Of a stretch of DNA of 26,442 nucleotides, positions 19,953-26,442 are shown piece by piece; position 1 is the stretch's first letter, and every line of letters starts with the position of its first letter. Made by a program: the position numbers and the translations under genes. The stretch is from CAZEQL01 sp964514415. GTDB taxonomy: Bacteria; Chloroflexota; Dehalococcoidia; GIF9; AB-539-J10. The stretch covers positions 1 to 26,442 of the forward strand of contig CAZEQL010000011.1 of NCBI GenBank assembly GCA_964514415.1. Reading direction: 5' to 3'. The notes beneath the pieces were generated by a model, which saw only the letters and a list, made by a program, of their open reading frames with translations, ran no database searches and had not been told where the DNA came from.

Positions 19953-22409
19953 ATGTGGTTGCTGTATATTAGCTGTGCCTGGGTGGCGGGAATATTTTTA
20001 GGCTCAAAAGTTGGCTTACCTTTAGTTGCTCTCTCCCTTGGGATTCTTCCCTTCTTACTCATCCCTCTCTTCTCGAACAATAAGAAAACCTTGATAGTAG
20101 CAGAGTTATGCCTCTTTGCCTTTCTCGGCGGCGGCCTGCGCTTTCCCTCAAGTCTACCTCAAATAGACGAGCACTCCCTCTGCTTCTACAACGATAAAGG
20201 GGCAGTAGAAATCCAGGGTATGGTAGCAGAGGAACCTGATGTGGGAGGTAGGTCTTGCCTGCTGGCATTTTCAGCTAACGAAATAAACATAGATAGCGAA
20301 AGGGAGGAGGTATCAGGAACCGCCCTGGTCCGAGTGCCCAGGTATCCTGCCTATCATTATGGAGATGTGCTCCGGGTGACTGGAAAGCTAGAGACGCCTC
20401 CCCAATTTGAGGATTTTGACTACAGGAGCTATCTGGCTCGTCAAGGAATTTACTCCATTATCTATTATCCTGAGGTAGAGCTTTTGGGCCAGGGCGAGGG
20501 TTTTAAGCCGTTGCAATGGATTTATTCTTTAAGGGGGCAACTTTCCAGTTCTCTGGCTCGAGCCTTGCCTGAGCCCCAGGGCTCGCTGGCTCAAGGTATT
20601 TTACTTGGCATAAGGAGCAACATACCTGATTCCCTCAATCAAGTCTTCTCCAGGACAGGCACGGCACACCTGTTAGCTATTTCTGGGTTACATATCGGCA
20701 TCGTTATTGGCATACTCCTCAGCTTTGGCATCATGGTCTTTGGCAAGCAGCGTTCTATATATATTTGGCTGGCACTGGTAACTATCTGGCTTTATGCTAT
20801 GTTCACCGGGATGCGTCCACCGGTAATTCGAGCGGCGATTATGGGAAGTCTATTTCTAATAGCCGAATACTTGGGGAGGCAGCGAAGTGCCATCACTGCC
20901 CTGGCTTTTGCTGCCGCGGTGATGGTGGGAATTCAGCCTCAGCTTTTGTGGAGCGTCTCGTTTCAGCTTAGCTTCCTGGCTATGGCAGGGCTTATTTTTC
21001 TCTATCCTTACTTTCAGAAATGGGGGAGGAGAGGCGTTACTGCCATACTCGGGGACAGAGAGGCAATAACAGCCACAGGCAATATGGTAACTGATAGTTT
21101 CGCCGTAACCCTGGCAGCTATCATAGCCATCTGGCCACTTGTAGCTTACAATTTTGGTGTTGTCTCCCTGGTTGGTTTGCCAGCGACTTTTTTCTCCTTA
21201 CCCGCTTTGCCCGCTATTATAGTTACTTCAGCGATGGTCGCCTTCGCCGGGCTTTTTGCCCCACTTGTGGCTCAAATCCTTGGCTGGCTAGCCTGGCTTT
21301 TCCTCAGCTATCTCCTCCTCGTGGTGCAGGGTTTCGATGCTCTGCCTCTTTCTTCCTTTATGGTAAGCTCTATCCCCGCCTGGCAAGTGGGGGGATATTA
21401 TGTTGTAATTGCAGTTATCATAGGGTTCATTAACTATGGAAAGCAATGGACCAATTTCTTATCCCGATTAGCTTCAGGAGTGAAGAAAATGACTGAAAAT
21501 ATTACTAAACCATGGGCGCGATTTCCCAGGAAGTGGCTTATTCCGCCTCTGTTGATAATAGCCATTCTGGTCTGGTCTGTGGCTCTCACCATGCCCGATG
21601 ATAAGCTTCATATAAGCTTTCTTGATGTGGGACAGGGGGATGCCATCTTGATTCAAACGCCTGATAGCCAGAACATACTTATTGATGGCGGGCCTGACCC
21701 ACAGAAGATAAGTTTGGAATTAGGTAAGAGGCTTCCCTTCTGGAATAGGACAATAGACCTCATGGTATCCACTCAACCCCAGGCGGACCACGTCACCGGA
21801 TTAGTGGAGGTGCTTCAACGATACAAGGTAAAGCAAGTGCTTGAGCCAGGAGTGCCTTACAACTCCTCTATTTACTATGAGTGGCTCAAGCTTGTTGAAG
21901 AAAAGCAAATCAAGCATGAGGTAGCCAGGGCAGGGCAGGAAATTGATTTAGGCAAGGGAATTAAAATGGAAATCCTTAACCCTCCTACAGAGCTTTTTGA
22001 GGGAACCAGCGACGATGTTGATAACAGCGGAGTAGTATTAAGGCTGACTTGGGGCAAAGTTAGTTTTTTGCTTACAGCCGACATCAGGCAAGAGGCAGAG
22101 CTTGAACTTATCAAGCAGAGAGCCAATCTAAGAAGCACGGTGTTGAAAGTCGCCCATCATGGCAGCAAGACGTCCACCTATCCACAATTTCTAGCAGCCG
22201 CTGATCCTGAAATAGCTGTGATTTCTGTAGGAGCCGACAACCGCTTCGGCCATCCCAGCCCCGAAGTGGTGAATAGACTAATTGATAGGCTGGGCGAGGA
22301 TAAGGTCTATCGAACAGACAGAGATGGCACTATAGAATTCATCACCGACGGGGAGAGGTTGTGGATAAGAGGGAAAGGTGAAACGGGGCATTCCCTTGTT
22401 GCAAGATAA
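19953..22409 (+). CDS. comEC: ComEC/Rec2 DNA-uptake channel protein
   Basis: Polytopic membrane protein that carries single-stranded DNA into the cell. 818 residues: N-terminal helices and a DUF4131 OB-like domain (about 60-185), the competence domain (about 205-500, with GTAHLLAISGLHIG at 236-249 and FTGMRPPVIRAAIM at 284-297), and a C-terminal metallo-beta-lactamase-like domain (552-800, FLDVGQGDAILIQTP, TAD 708-710, HHGS 735-738, GHPSPEV 766-772). In the nuclease-like HxHxDH site both His are Gln (QPQADH, 608-613). ATG 19953 has no strong ribosome site, as though it once relied on coupling to comEA. Confidence 0.95.
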   Translation: MWLLYISCAWVAGIFLGSKVGLPLVALSLGILPFLLIPLFSNNKKTLIVAELCLFAFLGGGLRFPSSLPQIDEHSLCFYNDKGAVEIQGMVAEEPDVGGRSCLLAFSANEINIDSEREEVSGTALVRVPRYPAYHYGDVLRVTGKLETPPQFEDFDYRSYLARQGIYSIIYYPEVELLGQGEGFKPLQWIYSLRGQLSSSLARALPEPQGSLAQGILLGIRSNIPDSLNQVFSRTGTAHLLAISGLHIGIVIGILLSFGIMVFGKQRSIYIWLALVTIWLYAMFTGMRPPVIRAAIMGSLFLIAEYLGRQRSAITALAFAAAVMVGIQPQLLWSVSFQLSFLAMAGLIFLYPYFQKWGRRGVTAILGDREAITATGNMVTDSFAVTLAAIIAIWPLVAYNFGVVSLVGLPATFFSLPALPAIIVTSAMVAFAGLFAPLVAQILGWLAWLFLSYLLLVVQGFDALPLSSFMVSSIPAWQVGGYYVVIAVIIGFINYGKQWTNFLSRLASGVKKMTENITKPWARFPRKWLIPPLLIIAILVWSVALTMPDDKLHISFLDVGQGDAILIQTPDSQNILIDGGPDPQKISLELGKRLPFWNRTIDLMVSTQPQADHVTGLVEVLQRYKVKQVLEPGVPYNSSIYYEWLKLVEEKQIKHEVARAGQEIDLGKGIKMEILNPPTELFEGTSDDVDNSGVVLRLTWGKVSFLLTADIRQEAELELIKQRANLRSTVLKVAHHGSKTSTYPQFLAAADPEIAVISVGADNRFGHPSPEVVNRLIDRLGEDKVYRTDRDGTIEFITDGERLWIRGKGETGHSLVAR

Positions 22410-22449
22410 CAAGTACCATACCCAGAGATGCGAATATAATGCTTAGGTC

Positions 22450-23109
22450 TTACTTAACTCCAATTCGAATCAAAATATCCCCAGGCAAGCCATCAGTTAG
22501 CTTGCGGGCATTGCTTAACCTCACCATACTGCCTGTCCTCACCCCTGCGGGAATCTTCACTTCCAACTTCTTTCCCCTTCTGCTTAATATCTTCTTAATT
22601 CCTCGCAAAGCCTCTTCTTGAGTAATTGTAAGCTCATAGCGAACATCTTGGCGCTGGGGTCTTTGAGCCTGGCCAAATATCTCATCCAGGTTAATCTCTT
22701 GTCCTGGCCAGGCTTCAAATCTCACTCTACCAGGCCTGCCGGATTTTCTGTAAGAAGAACCGCCGCCTTTGAAGAAATCACCAAATATATTGTTGAGAAA
22801 GTTGAATCCCAACCCAGCCCCACCAAAATCCTTCATCAAATCTTCAAAGGTAGTTCTGGTGGAAGGACTGCCAAAAATGTCGCCAATACTGCCCACTGTG
22901 CCAAATTGGTCATATTGGCTTCTTTTCTGAGGGTCACCAAGGACCCCATAAGCTTCGTTTATTTCTTTAAATCTCTCATTAGCCCACTTTTCCTTCCCCG
23001 GATTGCGGTCTGGATGATATTGCATAGCCAACTTTCTAAAAGCTTTCTTAATCTGTTCATCCGAGGCGTTCCTCGGCACACCTAATGTCCGATAGTAATC
23101 TTTAGCCAT
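22450..23109 (-). CDS. Short DnaJ-family co-chaperone (no zinc finger)
   Basis: 219 residues. The J domain (1-70) has HPD at 32-34, so it can stimulate an Hsp70 ATPase. A Gly/Phe-rich region follows (71-130), then a single substrate-binding C-terminal domain (about 158-219) ending ILIRIGVK. It lacks the CxxCxGxG zinc repeats and the second C-terminal domain and dimerisation helix of DnaJ/CbpA (usually 300-380 residues). No dnaK or grpE is nearby. It converges with comEC, 40 nt apart, with no visible terminator. Confidence 0.88.
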   Translation of the reverse strand: MAKDYYRTLGVPRNASDEQIKKAFRKLAMQYHPDRNPGKEKWANERFKEINEAYGVLGDPQKRSQYDQFGTVGSIGDIFGSPSTRTTFEDLMKDFGGAGLGFNFLNNIFGDFFKGGGSSYRKSGRPGRVRFEAWPGQEINLDEIFGQAQRPQRQDVRYELTITQEEALRGIKKILSRRGKKLEVKIPAGVRTGSMVRLSNARKLTDGLPGDILIRIGVK

Positions 23110-23210
23110 CTAAACCTGTTACTGGTGAAAGCTTACTCTGGGGGCAAGCTCAAATTTTTTGGCGAGTATTTATTTCTCAGCACTTCCCTGAGCAGGATGC
23201 TAACCTGCTG

Positions 23211-23777
23211 CTACACTTTGTAAGCCAGTCTCCTCCAGATGAAGCGTGGCAATGTCTTTAGCTGCATCCCTGCAGACATTTTCCGTTTAGCTGGACCGTA
23301 GAGCCCCACCAACGTTGCTGAAGATACAGTGATGGGTAAGACAGCCTTCATAAAGTTCATGAAATTAGCGTCTTCACTAACGGGCAGCTTCTTTTCACTC
23401 AGGGCATAAACAGTAAAAGTATACCTATGTGCTTTGTCTGGAGGCCATGGGGGAGAATAGCCGGGCCACATTTTCATCCCAAGACTGGCAGGGCTGTTTG
23501 GTAATTGCTTTGCCTCCGGGGGCAATTCACCACCTGAGCCTGCCCCTTCGTTGAGACTTGCCACTGATACTGGAATGTCACAAACCACCCAATGTGCATA
23601 GATTGCCGGAGTTGCCATAGCTAATACGTCTGGGTCGGTCATAGCTAAAGCGAGGCTCTTTGTTCCTTTGGGGATATCACTCCAGTTAAGTGGTGGTGAT
23701 ATTGCCTCTCCATCAGCAGTGTACTTCTCAGGAATTTCCCCTCCATGCGAAAAACTCGATGACTGTAAGCTAAACAT
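23211..23777 (-). CDS. YbhB/YbcL family (PEBP-like) protein
   Basis: 188 residues of the phosphatidylethanolamine-binding/Raf-kinase-inhibitor-like fold. Ligand-pocket motifs are DPD (48-50), AHW (61-63), GYSPPWPP (106-113) and HRYTFTVYAL (117-126). Cytoplasmic; the bacterial ligand is unknown. ATG 23777 is chosen since AAGGAGGGAG lies just before it; the longer open frame runs through a palindromic operator. An unusual basic C-terminus (RFIWRRLAYKV) extends past the fold. Confidence 0.9.
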   Translation of the reverse strand: MFSLQSSSFSHGGEIPEKYTADGEAISPPLNWSDIPKGTKSLALAMTDPDVLAMATPAIYAHWVVCDIPVSVASLNEGAGSGGELPPEAKQLPNSPASLGMKMWPGYSPPWPPDKAHRYTFTVYALSEKKLPVSEDANFMNFMKAVLPITVSSATLVGLYGPAKRKMSAGMQLKTLPRFIWRRLAYKV

Positions 23778-23801
23778 TGCTACTCCCTCCTTTCCTTTAG
23801 T

Positions 23802-23822
23802 CTTACTTTGTACCAAAGTAAG
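23802..23822. promoter_or_regulatory. Perfect 21-bp palindromic operator upstream of the PEBP gene
   Basis: CTTACTTTG-TAC-CAAAGTAAG, 9-bp arms with a three-base centre, 25 nt before the ATG. The TACT-N9-AGTA core is the style bound by HxlR/MarR-type winged-helix repressors, though no such gene is in the window. Confidence 0.65.
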
Positions 23823-23910
23823 CTTCCACTAAAAAATTATAGCAAATCAGTGCAATTGGTGTTAGTTGTTTATTAACCAGGTTAGAGGAACCAATTCTGG
23901 TGCAATAATC

Positions 23911-26442
23911 TCATTTCTCCTGTGCCATCCGCTTCAACTCATAAAGCTTGGTAAGGGCTTCTAAAGGAGACATGGAATCAGCGTCAAGCCTGGCAAGCTC
24001 ATCAGCCAGTAAGGAGTCTTGGGGGAGGAGTGGAAGCTGGGACTGTGCTTTATGCCGAGACACCTTACTTTTTTTTGAAGTGCGACTGTTTTCCAGTTCA
24101 GCTAGAACTTCCTGAGCCCGAACAATTACCGATTTTGGCAGGCCGGCTAGCTGAGCTACATGGATGCCATAGCTTCTATCAGTACCCCCAGGGAGAATTT
24201 TATGCAGGAAGATGACTTTATCTCCCTCCTCAGCCACAGCAACATTAAAGTTTTTCACCCGGGGCAGGGTGTTAGCTAAATCTACCAGCTCATGATAATG
24301 AGTGGCAAAAAGGGTCTTTGTCTCAAGCTTGGGATAGTTGTGGATAAACTCGGCTACTGCCCAGGCGATAGAGAGCCCGTCGTAAGTGCTTGTGCCGCGT
24401 CCAATTTCATCCAAAATGAGAAAGGAGCGAGGAGTAGCATTGTTTAAAATATTCGCTGTCTCAGTCATCTCCACCATAAAGGTGGACTGCCCTGCGGCTA
24501 AGTCCTCCTGAGCGCCGATTCGGGTAAAGATGCGGTCAACAATCCCGATGTTAGCTGAGTCGGCAGGAACAAAGCTGCCTATTTGGGCCAAAAGGATAAT
24601 CAGTGCTACCTGTCTGAGATAAGTAGATTTTCCCGACATATTAGGGCCGGTGAGGATGATAAGTTGACTGTCTTTGTTACATAAATAGGTGTCGTTGGGA
24701 ACAAAGTTATCGCTACCTATGCTCCTCTCCACTATGGGATGACGCCCTCCCTTAATATCTATAACATCTTCTGTGCTTAATGTTGGCCTAACATAGCTGT
24801 GCCGTGCTGCCACTTCAGCAAGGCTGGAAAGAGCGTCAATCTGGGCGATGGCTCTAGCAGTAGCTAAAATCTGCTCGCTGACAGCGCTTATCTGCTGACA
24901 GACTTGCCGGAAAATGGCGGCTTCCAGGACAGCAATCTTTTCCTGGGCATTGAGAATCAGCGATTCATATTCCTTGAGTTCGGGAGTGAAGAACCTTTCC
25001 GCCTCTGCCAAAGTCTGCTTGCGAATATAATCAGAAGGGGCCAGGTTAAGATTAGCCCGGGATACCTCAATATAATAGCCGAATACTCGGTTGTAGCCCA
25101 CTTTTAGGGATTTAATCCCTGTGCGCTGTCGCTCCCTCTGCTCCAGGCTAGCCAGATACTGCTTAGCTTCCTTTGAGCCATGACGAATCTCATCTAGCTC
25201 AGCGGAGAAGCCCTTTCTTATTACGCCGCCTTGCTCCAAATATCCAGGCTCATCGGCAATGGCCTGGGTGATTAGCTCCACAATATCAGGACAAGGCTTA
25301 AGTTCGCGGGTTAACCAATTTATGGAGTCCTTGTTCTCCATCGCTGTTTTCAGTTCAGGTATTTTCTCCAAACTAAGACGAAGCGTTATCATCTCTCTGG
25401 GCATGGCTTTGTCACACCCCACCCGATTAACCAATCGCTCCAAATCGGCAATATCTGCTAGAAGAGAGATAACCTTTTGGCGAGCCAAATTACTATGGTA
25501 AAACCAATCGACGGCTTCCTGTCGTTGATTCAACTCAGCAATATCAACCAGAGGATGCCCTAACCAGTTTTTGAGCAGCCTGCCACCCATAGCCGTCCTG
25601 GTTAAGTCGATGATGGAGAGAAGAGAGTTGCCGGTTTCTCCCCACCTACCACCTTGAAAAATTTCCAGATTGCGGCATGTCTGGCCATCGAGAATCATAA
25701 AGGAATCTGTAGAATAAGTGGCTAGTTTGGTCAACTGAGGCAGTGTTTCCTTTTGGGTTTCCGTGAGATAATGGATTAATGAGCCCGCAGCTCTTATAGC
25801 TAAAGGCAAACGGGCACAGCCGTAGCCTTCTAGAGTAGCCACACCGAAATGGTCCAACAATGTTTCCTGGGCTGTCTCCAAATCAAACCAATAATCATCA
25901 AGCTTGGTGATAATGAACGGCAATTGACTCTGGTCATCAGCATTCTCGGGGATAAGAAGTTCACTGGGCTGAAGTCGCTCCAATTCGGGGAGAATCCTGT
26001 CGCCGGGAAGCTGAGTAGTGGCAAACTCGCTCGTGGTTATATCGATATAGGCGATTCCGGCTTTCTCATCCTCAACAACCAGACTGGCCAGATAGTTATT
26101 TTTCTTGCTCTCAAGCAGGTTAGGCTCAACCACTGTTCCCGGCGTCACCACTCGAATGACGTCCCTTTCCACTAATCCTTTGCCTGGAGGACTGAGCTGC
26201 TCACAGATGGCTACTTTGTAGCCTCGGTTAATGAGCTTAGCTAGATAATTATCTAAAGCATGGTGAGGTATTCCCGCCATGGGCACTTTATGCCCCTTGC
26301 CCATCTCCCGCGCGGTTAAGACGAGGTCTAGCTCTCGTGAAGCGACCTTAGCGTCCTCATCGAAGGTCTCATAAAAATCCCCCAGCCGAAAGAAAACTAT
26401 GGCTTCAGGATACCTCTGCTTGACCCTGAGATACTGCCGCCT
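23911..26442 (-). CDS. mutS: DNA mismatch repair protein MutS (5' end beyond window)
   Basis: Recognises mismatches and recruits MutL. The frame is open to the window edge, giving 843 visible residues; about 10 N-terminal residues are missing. The mismatch-binding motif FFRLGDFYETF (codons near 26385-26353) carries the conserved Phe and Glu of FxE. Downstream come the connector, lever and clamp domains, then the ATPase with Walker A GPNMSGKST (near 24650-24624), the DEIGRGTSTYDG Walker B region, and the THYHEL motif. The C-terminus ends LKRMAQEK. Family length is 850-880, so it is full length. Its 3' neighbour on the same strand is the PEBP gene. Confidence 0.97.
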   Translation of the reverse strand, partial: RRQYLRVKQRYPEAIVFFRLGDFYETFDEDAKVASRELDLVLTAREMGKGHKVPMAGIPHHALDNYLAKLINRGYKVAICEQLSPPGKGLVERDVIRVVTPGTVVEPNLLESKKNNYLASLVVEDEKAGIAYIDITTSEFATTQLPGDRILPELERLQPSELLIPENADDQSQLPFIITKLDDYWFDLETAQETLLDHFGVATLEGYGCARLPLAIRAAGSLIHYLTETQKETLPQLTKLATYSTDSFMILDGQTCRNLEIFQGGRWGETGNSLLSIIDLTRTAMGGRLLKNWLGHPLVDIAELNQRQEAVDWFYHSNLARQKVISLLADIADLERLVNRVGCDKAMPREMITLRLSLEKIPELKTAMENKDSINWLTRELKPCPDIVELITQAIADEPGYLEQGGVIRKGFSAELDEIRHGSKEAKQYLASLEQRERQRTGIKSLKVGYNRVFGYYIEVSRANLNLAPSDYIRKQTLAEAERFFTPELKEYESLILNAQEKIAVLEAAIFRQVCQQISAVSEQILATARAIAQIDALSSLAEVAARHSYVRPTLSTEDVIDIKGGRHPIVERSIGSDNFVPNDTYLCNKDSQLIILTGPNMSGKSTYLRQVALIILLAQIGSFVPADSANIGIVDRIFTRIGAQEDLAAGQSTFMVEMTETANILNNATPRSFLILDEIGRGTSTYDGLSIAWAVAEFIHNYPKLETKTLFATHYHELVDLANTLPRVKNFNVAVAEEGDKVIFLHKILPGGTDRSYGIHVAQLAGLPKSVIVRAQEVLAELENSRTSKKSKVSRHKAQSQLPLLPQDSLLADELARLDADSMSPLEALTKLYELKRMAQEK

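Noticed and set aside
1..26442. CRISPR array
   Set aside because: The repeats present are unequal in spacing, palindromic and scattered; no regular repeat-spacer series exists.
1..26442. tRNA or rRNA genes
   Set aside because: No cloverleaf with T-arm consensus other than the tmRNA ends, and no rRNA-like conserved stretches.

Overview
The window looks like part of a chromosome from an uncultivated Dehalococcoidia-like member of the Chloroflexota. The supporting signs are moderate GC, short tightly packed operons, many small palindromic repeats of the 'GTCATTGCGAGC...GAAGC' type, a clpC-radA-ispD order, an alpha-type glutamine synthetase, and a tmRNA whose deduced tag ends in ELVFA. The assignment is inferred from gene content only. 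No rRNA, tRNA, CRISPR array or intact insertion sequence was seen.

Layout. (1) 1-4583 is a nitrogen-assimilation region: amtB-glnB, then a gutted second amt, glnK-glnA, and a gutted second glnA. Both operons begin with a four-part site that fits the OmpR-type GlnR box of Actinobacteria. (2) 4532-5641 is hypA-hypB (nickel insertion for hydrogenase) behind a clear sigma-A promoter. (3) 5848-10806 is clpC, radA and ispD, a shrunken form of the clpC-radA-(disA)-ispD neighbourhood known from Firmicutes. A palindromic repeat appears to have been absorbed into the radA reading frame. (4) 10936-11376 is a chagasin-type protease-inhibitor lipoprotein.

(5) 11476-13914, minus strand, runs from one strong promoter through asp23, amaP, DUF2273, smpB and a 48-residue membrane ORF to ssrA (tmRNA). 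This places the two trans-translation partners next to an envelope alkaline-shock cassette. The first ~94 bp of smpB is duplicated on the far side of the asp23 cassette, so the cassette lies between direct repeats. (6) 14250-15540 holds comEA between two copies of a ~160-bp structured repeat, then a small zinc-ribbon gene.

(7) 15600-19900 is a minus-strand accessory island. It contains a Panacea/MazF toxin-antitoxin pair between direct repeats, a small HARE-like protein, a DUF4064 membrane protein, a PKD plus OB-fold secreted protein, a broken RelE toxin with an unusually long antitoxin-like partner, and a MITE-like element. The island separates comEA from comEC, and a sequence resembling the 3' end of comEA still sits just before comEC. 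(8) 19953-26442 is comEC (+), then a short DnaJ, a YbhB/PEBP protein behind a perfect 21-bp palindrome, and mutS, which runs off the right edge (all minus).

The core genes form coherent modules: ammonium uptake and PII control of glutamine synthetase, proteostasis and DNA repair, ribosome rescue, and DNA uptake. The accessory material lies between them, with repeats and gene remnants marking several joins.
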